Positions 44,496-54,554 of a DNA stretch of 64,000 nucleotides are shown piece by piece. Every line of letters begins with the position of its first letter. Position 1 is the stretch's first letter. The notes beneath the pieces were generated by a model, which saw only the letters and a program-made list of their open reading frames with translations, had not been told where the DNA came from and ran no database searches. A program made the position numbers and the translations under genes. The stretch covers positions 2,108,001 through 2,172,000 of the forward strand of contig NZ_OBMJ01000001.1 of the NCBI RefSeq assembly GCF_900199205.1, in the 5' to 3' direction. The stretch comes from Streptomyces sp. 1331.2 (GTDB lineage Bacteria; Actinomycetota; Actinomycetes; Streptomycetales; Streptomycetaceae).

Positions 44496-44513
44496 CCTCC
44501 GACGTCCTCCGCC

Positions 44514-44645
44514 GTGGACGAGCACTCCGACCCGCTGCCGTACCCGAGCGGCTGGTTCTGCGTCGGCCGCACCCGGGACCTGCCGCCGGGGTGGCTGCGC
44601 ACGGCCCGACTGACGGGCAAGGACGTGGTGCTGTCCCGGACACTG
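44514..44645 (+). pseudogene. 5' remnant of a Rieske [2Fe-2S] oxygenase gene
   Basis: From a GTG, 43 residues match the N-terminus of Rieske-type ring hydroxylases: YPSGWFCVGRTRDLPPGW, then TGKDVVLSRT. The match stops before the C-x-H iron-sulfur motif, and the frame continues into DNA that codes on the other strand. The rest of the gene appears deleted, with the break near 44645. Confidence 0.6.
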
Positions 44646-44648
44646 AGC

Positions 44649-44948
44649 TCACGGACCGCCCGGCGCGGCCAGCGTCTCCCACACCGGGTCGGGCAGCCCG
44701 GGGACCGTCCGCCCCTCCGCCTGCCACCGCCGGGCCAGCTCGGCGTAGATGGGCGGCCCCGCATCGGGCTCCCCCGGTGGCTCCACGCCATGCAGAATCG
44801 TTTCTTCGACCGGCCACTGCCGTGGGACCGGCATCACCCCAAATCCGCTCACACCCGCCCAACGCGCCCCCTCCGCGCCGGGACACGGCCGCGTCAACCC
44901 GGCGGCCCGCAGATCAACCCGCACGCGGAGATCGGTCCGGGCGTGCAC
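44649..44948 (-). CDS. Small hypothetical protein
   Basis: A minus-strand ORF of about 99 residues (start uncertain: GTG at 44948, or an inner ATG before PVPRQWPVEETIL). It ends AELARRWQAEGRTVPGLPDP with a small C-terminal tail. It looks like a real streptomycete hypothetical: balanced composition and a Trp/Pro-rich core. The upstream end lies in a hairpin-forming repeat, so the start needs caution. No function. Confidence 0.4.
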   Translation of the reverse strand: MHARTDLRVRVDLRAAGLTRPCPGAEGARWAGVSGFGVMPVPRQWPVEETILHGVEPPGEPDAGPPIYAELARRWQAEGRTVPGLPDPVWETLAAPGGP

Positions 44949-45014
44949 AGGAAGTCGGCCCGTCCGACTTCCCGTGCACGTCGACTTCCCGTGCACGCCG
45001 GTATCCCGTGCACG
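44943..45014. repeat. Hairpin and CCCGTGCACG repeats after the ferredoxin-reductase gene
   Basis: GTGCACAGGAAGTCGG (44943-44958) pairs with CCGACTTCCCGTGCAC (44964-44979) with one mismatch. Two more direct copies of CCCGTGCACG follow, at about 44988 and 45005. It probably ends the minus-strand reductase transcript. A similar GGAAGTCGAC hairpin occurs at 63179-63211. Confidence 0.65.
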
Positions 45015-45018
45015 CCGG

Positions 45019-46674
45019 CTACCGTCGCCGCCCCGCCGCCAGCAGCTCCGGCACCGTGGCGAGCTTCACCCGGGGCCGCCCCTCGGCCTCGCCCCGCCGG
45101 CGCTCCGCCCGGTCCACCGCCCGCAGCTCCTTCAGCCCGACCGCGTCCGGCCGCCGGCTCCGCACCAGCCGCTCGAACTCCCGGTGCCCCGCCTCCGGTA
45201 CGGGCAGCACACGGGCCTCCGCGTCGTCCAGCAGCGCGTCCACCGTCTCGCGCGCGCAGGCCCGGTTGGCGCCGATCCCGCCGGACGGCCCGCGCTTGGC
45301 CCACCCCACCACGTACGCGCCCGGCAACGGCTGCCCGGTCGCCGGGTCGACGACCCGCCCGCCCCGGTGCGCGACCGTCCCCGCCCGCTGGTCGAACGGC
45401 AGTCCGGGCAGCGGCACACCCCGGTGCCCGATGGAGCGCACCACCAGGCCGGCCCGCAGGACGTCGGTCTCCCCGGTGGCCTCGGCCCGCCCGTCCGCCG
45501 TCAGCGTGGTCCGCTCCACGGTCACCGACTCGACGCGCCCGTCCCCGGAGATCCCGACCGGCAACGACAGGAACCGCAGCACGAGCCGCCGCTCCGCCGC
45601 CGGCTCCGCGCCCCCGTCGTACGGCACCAGCGGCAGGCCGGCGAGCAGCGCGGCCCGCGAGTCCGGTGCGGCTGCCTCGATCGCCGCCCGCACCTCCGGG
45701 TGGTCCTCGACCACCACCTCGACCCCCGGCAGCTGCCGCAGCGCCAGGAACTCCGCCGTCGTCCACGCCGCCTGCTCGGGCCCGCGCCGGGCGAGCAGCA
45801 CGACCTCCCGCACCCGGGTGCGGCGCAGCGCGGCCAGGGCGTGGTCGGCGATGTCGGTGGCGGCGAGCCGGTCGGGGTCGGTGAGCAGGATGCGGGCGAT
45901 GTCCACCGCGACGTTACCGTTGCCGATGACCACCACCCGCTCCGCCGGGAGCTCGACCGTGTCGGCCGGCACCGTCGGGTCGGCGTTGTACCAGCCGACG
46001 AAGGCCGTGGCGGGCAGGCTGCCGGGCAGGTCCTCGCCGGGGATGCCGAGCCGGCGGTCGGCGGCCGCGCCGACCGCGTACACCACGGCGTGGTGGTGGG
46101 CGGCCAGCTCCCGGTGCGTGACGTCGGTGCCGATCTCCACGTTCAGGTGCATCCGCAGGCGCGGGTCGCGGAAGACGCTCGCGAAGCTCTCGGCGATCCG
46201 CTTGGTGGCCTGGTGGTCGGGCGCGACGCCGTGCCGCAGCAGTCCGCCGGTGACCGGCAGCCGGTCGATCATGGTGATCTCGGCGCTGGTGCTGCGCAGC
46301 AGTTCCTGCGCGGTGTACCCGGCGGACGGCCCGGTGCCGACGACGGCGATCCGCAGCGTGCCGAGTTCGCCCGGCAGGCTGCGCGGGAAGCTGGGCCGGC
46401 CCCAGGCGTGGTCGTTGGGGTGGTCGCGGAACCAGGTCCGGTTGAGGTCGCCGAACACGGTGTCCGGCCCGCGCAGCCGGTCGACGGGGAACACCGCGTC
46501 CACCGGGCAGGCGTCCGCGCAGGCGCCGCAGTCGATGCACGCCTGCGGGTCGATGTACAGCATGTCGGTGCTGCCGAACTCCGGTTCGTCCGGGGTCGGG
46601 TGGATGCAGTTGACCGGGCAGACGGACACGCACGAGGCGTCGTTGCAGCAGGTCTGGGTGATCGCGTAGGCCAT
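45019..46674 (-). CDS. Ferredoxin/ferredoxin-NADP reductase fusion (FprB type)
   Basis: A 551-residue fusion. Residues 1-65 are a 7Fe ferredoxin domain (Cys9, 15, 19, 23, then CIDCGACADACP at 46-57). The rest is an adrenodoxin-reductase-like FAD/NADP domain (RIAVVGTGPSAG near 107-118; RVVVIGNGNVAVDIARIL, the NADPH site). It would pass electrons from NADPH to iron-sulfur clusters and then to an oxygenase. Its start is 36 bp after the end of the AurF-type gene upstream, so they form one operon and it is the natural reductant for that enzyme. Complete, no defects. Confidence 0.9.
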   Translation of the reverse strand: MAYAITQTCCNDASCVSVCPVNCIHPTPDEPEFGSTDMLYIDPQACIDCGACADACPVDAVFPVDRLRGPDTVFGDLNRTWFRDHPNDHAWGRPSFPRSLPGELGTLRIAVVGTGPSAGYTAQELLRSTSAEITMIDRLPVTGGLLRHGVAPDHQATKRIAESFASVFRDPRLRMHLNVEIGTDVTHRELAAHHHAVVYAVGAAADRRLGIPGEDLPGSLPATAFVGWYNADPTVPADTVELPAERVVVIGNGNVAVDIARILLTDPDRLAATDIADHALAALRRTRVREVVLLARRGPEQAAWTTAEFLALRQLPGVEVVVEDHPEVRAAIEAAAPDSRAALLAGLPLVPYDGGAEPAAERRLVLRFLSLPVGISGDGRVESVTVERTTLTADGRAEATGETDVLRAGLVVRSIGHRGVPLPGLPFDQRAGTVAHRGGRVVDPATGQPLPGAYVVGWAKRGPSGGIGANRACARETVDALLDDAEARVLPVPEAGHREFERLVRSRRPDAVGLKELRAVDRAERRRGEAEGRPRVKLATVPELLAAGRRR

Positions 46675-46710
46675 GGCCGGAGTCGGATCCTCGCTGTAGC
46701 TGATTGACCG

Positions 46711-47634
46711 TCAGAGCATGTGCACGCGGCGGTAGACGGCCGCCGAGCGGCTGGTGAGCAGCCCCGTCTCGGCGAGGAAGGCCATCAGGTGCCGGGAGCT
46801 GTTGCGCATCATCGCCTTGCGGTGCTCGTTGCCCTTCACCTCGGCGAGCGCCCGTCCGACGTCCAGCCCGGCGGCCTTGTACACGCCCGGGTGGACCATG
46901 CTGGTGACGATGACGTACGCCCCGATGGCGATGCCGGTGGCCGAGGCGCGCCGGCGGGCCGGGCTCGCGTACCGCAGCCGTTCGCGGATCTCCTGCCGGG
47001 CGAACTTCATGTGCCGGGACTCCTCGACCACGTGGATCCGGGAGGTGCCGCGGACGATGTCCAGCACGTTCTCGCCGCGCATCCAGTCGCGCTGCATGAC
47101 GTCGAGCACTTCCTCGGCCACCAGGATGCCGCCGTAGGCGAGTTCGCCCTTGGCGAGCGACTTGTAGGCGCGCCCGGCCTGGGCGATGAGCTTGTTCGGC
47201 CGGTAGGCGGGGACGCCCATCTTCTCGCAGGCGCGGGCGAACATGATCGAGTGGCGGCACTCGTCGGCGATCTCGGTGAGCGCGAACCGGAACTCGGCGC
47301 TGACCGGGTTCTTGAGGTACTGGTCGCGCAGCACCATCTGCTGGAGGATCATTTCGAACCAGATACCGGTGTTCATGATCGAGCAGACCTCGTGCCGGGT
47401 CAGGGTGACCCGCTGGTGCTCGGTCATCTCGTCCCACAGCCGGGTGCCGTAGAGGGTGCTCCACTCGGGGTTGAGGCCGTAGTGGCCCTCCGGGAGGGGG
47501 CTGTCCCAGTCGATCTCGGTCGAGGGGTCGTAGGACAGCGCGGCGGCCGACTCCAGCAGCCGCCGGGAGACGTCGTCGTCGGCCGTGGTGTGGCGGTGGT
47601 CCTGCCTGCGCGCCGCCGGGTCGGTGAGAGCCAT
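46711..47634 (-). CDS. AurF-type diiron oxygenase
   Basis: A 307-residue helical protein of the p-aminobenzoate N-oxygenase (AurF) family. Diiron ligands are visible as Glu/His patterns: E94 (IWFEM), EIADECRHSIMFA (E125/H128), LVAEEVLDVM (E174/175) and VVEESRHMKFA (E204/205, H208). AurF enzymes oxidise amines to nitro compounds, while other members act on fatty acids or peptides, so the substrate is open. It leads an operon with the ferredoxin reductase. An imperfect palindrome and a 20-bp tandem repeat lie upstream. Confidence 0.88.
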   Translation of the reverse strand: MALTDPAARRQDHRHTTADDDVSRRLLESAAALSYDPSTEIDWDSPLPEGHYGLNPEWSTLYGTRLWDEMTEHQRVTLTRHEVCSIMNTGIWFEMILQQMVLRDQYLKNPVSAEFRFALTEIADECRHSIMFARACEKMGVPAYRPNKLIAQAGRAYKSLAKGELAYGGILVAEEVLDVMQRDWMRGENVLDIVRGTSRIHVVEESRHMKFARQEIRERLRYASPARRRASATGIAIGAYVIVTSMVHPGVYKAAGLDVGRALAEVKGNEHRKAMMRNSSRHLMAFLAETGLLTSRSAAVYRRVHML

Positions 47635-47673
47635 GGCTGCCTCCGGGTGCCTGCTCCTGCGGGTTCCCGCTCA

Positions 47674-47749
47674 CCCGCTTATTAGACGGACAGTACAATA
47701 AGAGCGGGTCGCCGAGAACCCCCTGCGCACGCCGAGAACCCCCTGCGCA
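47674..47749 (-). promoter_or_regulatory. Operator-like palindrome and tandem 20-bp repeat upstream of the diiron gene
   Basis: CCCGCTTATT (47674-47683) faces AATAAGAGCGGG (47697-47708), enclosing TAGACGGACAGTAC, a layout like TetR-family boxes. Next to it CGCCGAGAACCCCCTGCGCA is present twice in perfect tandem (47710-47729, 47730-47749). An AT-rich hexamer TAATAA is on the minus strand within the palindrome. Confidence 0.6.
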
Positions 47750-47800
47750 GCAGCGAACCAGCGTGCGGCCCGGCGGCGCACGCCCCCGTCCCCGTACGGC

Positions 47801-49068
<1,268 letters not shown>

Positions 49069-49072
<4 letters not shown>

Positions 49073-49446
49073 TCGCCCGCCGGGAGGTCGTTCACCGGCG
49101 ACTCGTGCAGGATCGGCCACAGCTCCACCGGCTCCAGGTCCGCGAACGGCATGTCGGCGGCGATCTGCTGGGCCCGCTCCAGGCCCTCGCAGTCCAGCAG
49201 GTAGAAGCTGGCCAGGTACTCCTTGGTCTCCAGGTACGGCCCGTCGGTCACCACCGGCACACCGGCCACCCGCCGCACCAGCTGCGCGGCGGCCGCGTCC
49301 GCCAGCCCGTACGCGCCGACGAGCTCGCCGGTGCCGCGGTACTTGGCGGTGAACGCCTCGACCTTGGCGATCGCCTCCGGCCACGCCTCGGCGGGGAAGG
49401 AGGCCCACTTGGCCTGGTTGCCGTAGATCATCGCGACGTACTTCAT
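49069..49446 (-). CDS. YCII-domain (DGPF) protein
   Basis: A 125-residue YCII-fold protein (MKYVAMIYGNQAKW; VVTDGPYLETKEYLASFYLL, with the DGPF-like loop). Always found with ECF sigma factors of this type, possibly as a ligand-binding or regulatory partner. It overlaps the sigma gene start. Confidence 0.88.
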
Positions 49447-49600
49447 CTCGGGTGTCCTTCCGGTTCACGCGCCCCTCCGGCGCGCGGTCACCTCCCGGTC
49501 GGAGCCGCCGAACGGGACCTCGACATCGGTCGGGAATTTTCTCCGAGAAGTTCTCCGCGCCCTGGAACATCCCGAAGAGGCCTCCCGAAGGCGCCGACGA

Positions 49601-52600
49601 TCAAGGTGCGTCAGGCGCCCTCAGCACCCGCAGCGCAGCGTCGGCCCGCGGCCCGACCGGCGCCTCCACCCGGGTCAGCGCCTCCACGTAGGCGCGGACG
49701 TCGACCAGCACGAGACGGCCCTGGGGCACGGAAAGGAACGCGCGGGCCAACGCATCCGGCGGAGCGCTGCCGACGACCAGACCGTGCAGCAGCGCGGCCG
49801 CCGCCACTTCGAGTTCCTTCCCGGCCCCTGCCGCCGCCGCATAGTCGTTCCAGGCCGCGAGGGACGCCTCCCGCCCGCCCTCCAGCAGCGCCAGCATCGC
49901 CGTGTCCAGCAGGACGTCCGAGTCGTCCGGGTCCGGCTGCGCCGCCCGGCGAAGGGCCTCCCGGGCCTCCTGAAAACGACCGGCCTGCAGGAAGATCATG
50001 ACCAGGAAGGATCCGACCTCCGGATCGTCGGAGTTCCGGGAGAGAGCTGCCGAAGCGTCCGCCACCGCCTCGGCCTCACGGCCGGCCAGTTGGTGAGTGC
50101 ACGCCCGCAGGACGAGCGCCCACACGTGCTCGGGCTCCAGCTCCAGCACCGCCGTCAGATCGGCCGTCGCCTCCTCGAACCGGCCGGCCCTGCGATGGAC
50201 GTCCCCGCGCTGGAGGAGTGCCGACACGTACCCGGGGTCCAGTTCCAGCGCCGCCGACAGATCGGCCAACGCCTCCTCCAACCGGCCGGCGCTGCGATGG
50301 AACTCCCCGCGCCGGACCAGTGCCCACCCGTACCCGGGATCCACCGCCAGAGCCGCCGACAGATCGGCCACCGCCTCCTCCAACCGACCCACCTGCTGGT
50401 GCGCCAGGCTGCGCTCACCGAGTGTCCACGCGCTCGCAGGGTCCAGCTGCAGCGCCGCCGACAGATCGGCCAACGCCTCCTCCAGCCGACCGGCCAGACG
50501 ATGGGCTCCGCCGCGCCGGGCCAGTGCCCACCCGTACGCGGGGTCCAGTGCGAGCGCCGCCGACAGGTCGGCCACCGCCTCCTCCGGCCGACCCTCCAGA
50601 CGGTGGAGTTCACCACGCTCGGCCAGCGCCCACTCGTTCGCGGGGTCCAGCTGCAGCGCCGCCGACAGATCGGCCAACGCCTCCTCCGGTCGGCCCGCGA
50701 GGCGATGGACCAGCCCTCGCTGGGCCAGCGCCGTCACATAGGCGGGGTCCAGCTCCAGGGCCGCCGTCAGATCGGCCGCCGCCTCCTCCAGCCGGCCTGC
50801 CAGACAGTGGAGTTCACCACGCTGAACGAGTGCCCACGCATAGTCGGGGCTCAGCTCCAGGGCCGCCGTGAAGTCGGCCAGCGCCTCCTCCGGCCGACCG
50901 GCCTCCTGGTGCAGCTGACCACGCTCACCGAGTGCCCACACGTACCCGGGGTCCAGTTCGAGCGCCGCCGTGACGTCGGCCAACGCCTCCTCGAACCGGC
51001 CTGCCAGACGGTGGAGTTCACCACGGCGGGCCAACGCGACGTCGTCCGCCGGGTTCGCTTCCAGGGCCGCCGTGAGGTCGGCCATCGCCTCCTCCCGCCG
51101 ACCCGCCACCCGATGGCTGTTGCCGCGCTGTGCCAGCGCCCATCCGTCCGTGGCGCCCAGCTCGATGACCGCCGTGAAGTCCGCCACCGCCTCCTCCAAC
51201 CGACCGGCCGCGTGGTGGGCCAGCCCTCGGGATCCGAGAGCCGACTCGTCCTCACCGTCCAGCTCGATGGCCGCGGTGAGATCGACTATCGCGGCGTCCA
51301 GCCGACCGGCCTGCCGATGGGCCTCTCCGCGGCGGCTCAGCGCCCATCCGGCCTCCGGGATCGTCTCCAGGGCGGTCGTGAAGTCGGCCACCGCCTCCTC
51401 CAGCCGACCGGCCTCGCGATGGGCCTCACCACGAACGATGAGCGCCCAGTTCAGGTCGGGGTCCAGCGCGAGGCCCGCCGTGACGTCCGCCATCGCTTCG
51501 TCGGGCCGCCCCGCATCCAGGTGGATCACGCCGCGGAAACACAACGCCCACGCGTACTCGGGGTCGAGTGCGAGGGCGGCGTCGAGGTCGGCCATGGCCG
51601 CCTGCTCGTCGCCGCGCTCGACGTGGGCGCGGCTGCGGTACGCGCGTGCATCGGGGAGCCCGGGCATGAGCGCGATGGCGCGGTCGAGGTCGGCGATGGC
51701 CTCCGGAGTACGGTCCGACATGGAGTGGTAGTCCCCGCGCTCGGCGAGCGCCCAGGCCCGTACGTGCGGCGGCAGGCCCGGAGCGCACAGGACGGTGAGG
51801 ACCGCCGTCTCCGGCTGCTCCTCGGCGGCTGCCGTGCGCAGCTTCCCCGCCCACCGGGTCAGCTCCGGGTGGTCGCCGTCCTGTGCCGCCTGCCGCAGCA
51901 TGTCGAGCCACGCGGGCAGGTCCGCGCGGGCCACTCCGGTGATCCGCGCGACGTGCTCCAGGGCCTGCGCCAGGTTGGCGGCCGGGTCGGCGCAGAGCAG
52001 GTGGTAGGTCTCGTTCAGCGTCGCACGGCGCCACTGCTCGTCCGTGCGCCGCTTCCGTTCCGGCAGCCGCCGCTCCAGGGCCTCCCGGGCCGCCGTGAAG
52101 TGCTCCGCCAGCCGGGTGTGCGCCGCCGACCAGGCCGTGGGCGAGTGCATCCGCTGACGGCGCAGCATGCTCGCCCGGACCACGGCGTGGTACTGCCGGT
52201 AGGAGCCCCGGCCGGAGACGAAGGGCTGGTCCAGCAGCCAGTCCCAGGCGTCGGCGGCCGCGCCCGGGACGGCGCAGGCGAACAGGTCGTGGTTGAGCTG
52301 GAGGGGCAGCGCCGCGGCGAGCACCGTCTCGCGGCGGTCCGGTTCGGGGATCCACTGCAGGAAGCGTTCGACCGCGTGGTCGGTGAGGTCGGCATCGGCG
52401 TCTGCGACGTCGTCCACGGCCTGGAGGCCGGTCTGGGCGAGCAAGGCGACCAGCAGGGGCAGCCGCATCGACAGGCCCAGGACGGCCTCGACCACCTCGG
52501 GGTCGGTGACGCCCCGGACGGCGAGGAGTTCGCGGGTCTCCTGTTCGGTGAAGACGTCGAGGGGGACGTCCACGACTTCCGAGCGCAGGGTGCCCCAGTC

Positions 52601-53395
52601 GCGTTCGCTGAGTTCGTCCCGTCCGGCCAGGACGATCACGACGTCGAGCGGGACCTCGCCGTAGGCGCCGTCGATGAATTCGCGCAGCCAGGCGTCCAGG
52701 TGGCGGCCGGTCAGTTCCCAGGTATCCAGAAAGATGACCACCCACTGGTTGTCGCGGGCGCCGCACAGCTTCTCCAGTTCGGCGACGAACGCACGGCTGA
52801 GCGCCTCCTCCTCGCTGTCGTTGCCCCGCCGGCGCTGCCGCAGGCCGGCGATGAGGCGGTCCGTGCCGAGGGCGACGTTCTCGGGGTTGGCCACCGCGGC
52901 CACCACGCCCGCACCGGGCAGCATGGAGGCGGCGCCGAACGCCGCCTGGGTGATCATCCGGGCCGGCAGCGAGGCCGTCTCGCCGCCGGTGGGCGGGGCC
53001 GGTGCCCGGTCGGCGGCGGCCTGCAGGGATCGCCGGTGCTGGTCGAGGGCCCGGTCGAACTCCTTCAACGGGCCGGCTTGGTCGGCGAGTTGGCGGGCGA
53101 TGGCGCTCAGCGCGGACTCGACTCCGTGGACGTCGTTCTCGTCCACCACCGCCGTCAACGCCCCGGCCCGCCGGGCCGCTTCGCGCCATTCGGCGATCAG
53201 CGTCGACTTGCCGACGCCGCCGACGCCGCGGACGTGGAACAGGAAGTCGGCCGGGTCGTCGGTGGCCTCCGAGTCGGGGTTCCGGCGTAAGTTCTCCGCG
53301 AACAGCGCCAACTGGGCGCGCCGACCGACGAATTGGGCACCCGCCCGGCGCCGGAGCGCTTCCGCGCGCGACAGCCGCTTCCTTGCCTGAGCCAT
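49601..53395 (-). CDS. STAND-type NTPase with about 18 tetratricopeptide repeats
   Basis: A 1264-residue protein. Residues 1-55 form a basic leader, then a P-loop NTPase: Walker A GVGGVGKST (57-65), Walker B WVVIFLDTWE (about 218-226) and a sensor-like VIVLAGRDEL. A winged-helix-like block (RETVLAAALPLQLNHDLFAC) follows, and from about residue 541 there are 18 or so 34-residue TPRs (units such as RRGELHRLAGRFEEALADVT). STAND NTPases act as molecular switches that assemble on sensing a signal, in plant/animal innate immunity and in bacterial anti-phage defence. It starts nine bases after the RNA-ligase stop, so probably one operon. Confidence 0.88.
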   Translation of the reverse strand: MAQARKRLSRAEALRRRAGAQFVGRRAQLALFAENLRRNPDSEATDDPADFLFHVRGVGGVGKSTLIAEWREAARRAGALTAVVDENDVHGVESALSAIARQLADQAGPLKEFDRALDQHRRSLQAAADRAPAPPTGGETASLPARMITQAAFGAASMLPGAGVVAAVANPENVALGTDRLIAGLRQRRRGNDSEEEALSRAFVAELEKLCGARDNQWVVIFLDTWELTGRHLDAWLREFIDGAYGEVPLDVVIVLAGRDELSERDWGTLRSEVVDVPLDVFTEQETRELLAVRGVTDPEVVEAVLGLSMRLPLLVALLAQTGLQAVDDVADADADLTDHAVERFLQWIPEPDRRETVLAAALPLQLNHDLFACAVPGAAADAWDWLLDQPFVSGRGSYRQYHAVVRASMLRRQRMHSPTAWSAAHTRLAEHFTAAREALERRLPERKRRTDEQWRRATLNETYHLLCADPAANLAQALEHVARITGVARADLPAWLDMLRQAAQDGDHPELTRWAGKLRTAAAEEQPETAVLTVLCAPGLPPHVRAWALAERGDYHSMSDRTPEAIADLDRAIALMPGLPDARAYRSRAHVERGDEQAAMADLDAALALDPEYAWALCFRGVIHLDAGRPDEAMADVTAGLALDPDLNWALIVRGEAHREAGRLEEAVADFTTALETIPEAGWALSRRGEAHRQAGRLDAAIVDLTAAIELDGEDESALGSRGLAHHAAGRLEEAVADFTAVIELGATDGWALAQRGNSHRVAGRREEAMADLTAALEANPADDVALARRGELHRLAGRFEEALADVTAALELDPGYVWALGERGQLHQEAGRPEEALADFTAALELSPDYAWALVQRGELHCLAGRLEEAAADLTAALELDPAYVTALAQRGLVHRLAGRPEEALADLSAALQLDPANEWALAERGELHRLEGRPEEAVADLSAALALDPAYGWALARRGGAHRLAGRLEEALADLSAALQLDPASAWTLGERSLAHQQVGRLEEAVADLSAALAVDPGYGWALVRRGEFHRSAGRLEEALADLSAALELDPGYVSALLQRGDVHRRAGRFEEATADLTAVLELEPEHVWALVLRACTHQLAGREAEAVADASAALSRNSDDPEVGSFLVMIFLQAGRFQEAREALRRAAQPDPDDSDVLLDTAMLALLEGGREASLAAWNDYAAAAGAGKELEVAAAALLHGLVVGSAPPDALARAFLSVPQGRLVLVDVRAYVEALTRVEAPVGPRADAALRVLRAPDAP
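49933..51775 (-). repeat. TPR array of near-identical 102-bp units
   Basis: DNA-level tandem repeats inside the STAND gene, one per TPR. Units 8 to 16 share the frame A-L-x-x-R-G-E-L-H-R-x-A-G-R-x-E-E-A with few changes, showing recent expansion or gene conversion. The array length may vary between strains. Confidence 0.85.
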
Positions 53396-53404
53396 TCCGC
53401 TCCC

Positions 53405-54490
53405 TCACCGTCGGGGGTTGCGCCGGTCCTCCGCGTCGAAGGACGCGAGTGCCCGCGCCCCGGGTTCCAGTGCCCGCCGCAGGGCCGTGCGGACGGATTC
53501 CTCCAACCCGCCCAGGGCGTCCCCGAGTTCGTCCGCCACGTCCTGGGCGATCTCGCTCACTACGGCCTCCGCGCCCGTACCCGGCCCCAGTTTGCTGACC
53601 GCGGCCGCCGCCCGCGCGGGGGTGAGCAGCGCCGAGGCCTGGACCAGCAGCCAGGCCGGGACTCCGGCCGCCCCCTCGGGCGGAGGGAGGTACGGGCGGG
53701 CGCCGTCGTAGCGCTCGTCCTCGGCGAAGGCCTGCTGCTTGACCTTCACCAGCGGGCGCGCCACCACCTCTGCCACGCCCGCCTCCCGCCACTCCCCGGC
53801 GGGCTTGAGGACATAGCCCTCCGCGAGGTTGTCCGCGAGTTCGGGCAGGCCGAACAGGGCCGGCACCCGGCTCGGGTACCGCACCGGCAGGTCGTGCAGC
53901 GTGTTCAGCGCACCCCGGCCCAGCAGCGGGACGCAGGCGAGCCCAGCGGCGCCCGCCGCCTCGCGCAGCGCACGGTCGGCGATCCACCACCGGCCGTCGG
54001 CCGTCTCCACGGTGGCGTCGAAGGGCAGCCAGTGCAGCCCCGGGGCGTACCAGACGCCGGTCTGCACCGGATCGACCCCGGCGAGGGCGGGCACCCCGGG
54101 GTGCGGGTAGCGTCCGCCGGCCAGCTCACCGTAGACCGTCACCACCGCCGAGGGGCCCCACGTCCCCCGCAGCACGTCCGCGAACCGGGCGGCGGCGACG
54201 GCGAGTTGCGGCCAGATCCGGCTCACCCCGAAGAAGCCGTCCAGCCCTTCGTCGTCCAGCAGTTCACGCCGCTTGGCGGCCCGCACCGACGCGCCGCCCT
54301 CGCAGACCACCGCGAAGTGCGCGCCGTGCACCTTCTCCGCCGCTATCCACTCCCGGCTGCCGGGCCCCCCGGAGCGGCCGCGCGCGGGGATCTTGGGGTA
54401 GGGCCTCAGCGCCTTCGCCGGCCCTGTCGTCAGCCCTGTCGTCAGCCCTGCCGTCAGCCCCGCCGTCGGCTCCGTCGTCGTCTCGGACAC
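53405..54490 (-). CDS. Rnl2-like ATP-dependent RNA ligase
   Basis: A 361-residue nucleotidyltransferase. Motif I AEKVHGAHF with the adenylated Lys53, motif III VYGELAGG (119-126), motif IIIa WLPFDA (155-159), motif IV EGYVLKP (224-230) and motif V LVKVKQQAF (248-255), all in order and spacing. These join RNA ends, using ATP. The N-terminus carries TAGL/TTGL repeats from a 12-bp DNA repeat (about 54420-54468). GTG start with GAGGA upstream. Next gene: the STAND-TPR protein after nine bases. The usual T4-like partner (polynucleotide kinase/phosphatase) is not here. Role inferred: repair of cut RNA, perhaps tRNA. Confidence 0.85.
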   Translation of the reverse strand: MSETTTEPTAGLTAGLTTGLTTGPAKALRPYPKIPARGRSGGPGSREWIAAEKVHGAHFAVVCEGGASVRAAKRRELLDDEGLDGFFGVSRIWPQLAVAAARFADVLRGTWGPSAVVTVYGELAGGRYPHPGVPALAGVDPVQTGVWYAPGLHWLPFDATVETADGRWWIADRALREAAGAAGLACVPLLGRGALNTLHDLPVRYPSRVPALFGLPELADNLAEGYVLKPAGEWREAGVAEVVARPLVKVKQQAFAEDERYDGARPYLPPPEGAAGVPAWLLVQASALLTPARAAAAVSKLGPGTGAEAVVSEIAQDVADELGDALGGLEESVRTALRRALEPGARALASFDAEDRRNPRR

Positions 54491-54554
54491 GCACAGGATC
54501 CTCGCCGCCGGAGCAGGCCCCTGGCAACAGGGAATCCCGGCCTGTGCCCCGCCG

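Noticed and set aside
44514..45884. Long plus-strand frame following the Rieske remnant
   Set aside because: Only the first 43 codons look like protein. The rest is antisense to the hypothetical and reductase genes.
49933..51775. Regular 102-bp repeats taken as a CRISPR array
   Set aside because: They code for TPRs in frame and there are no unique spacers or cas genes.
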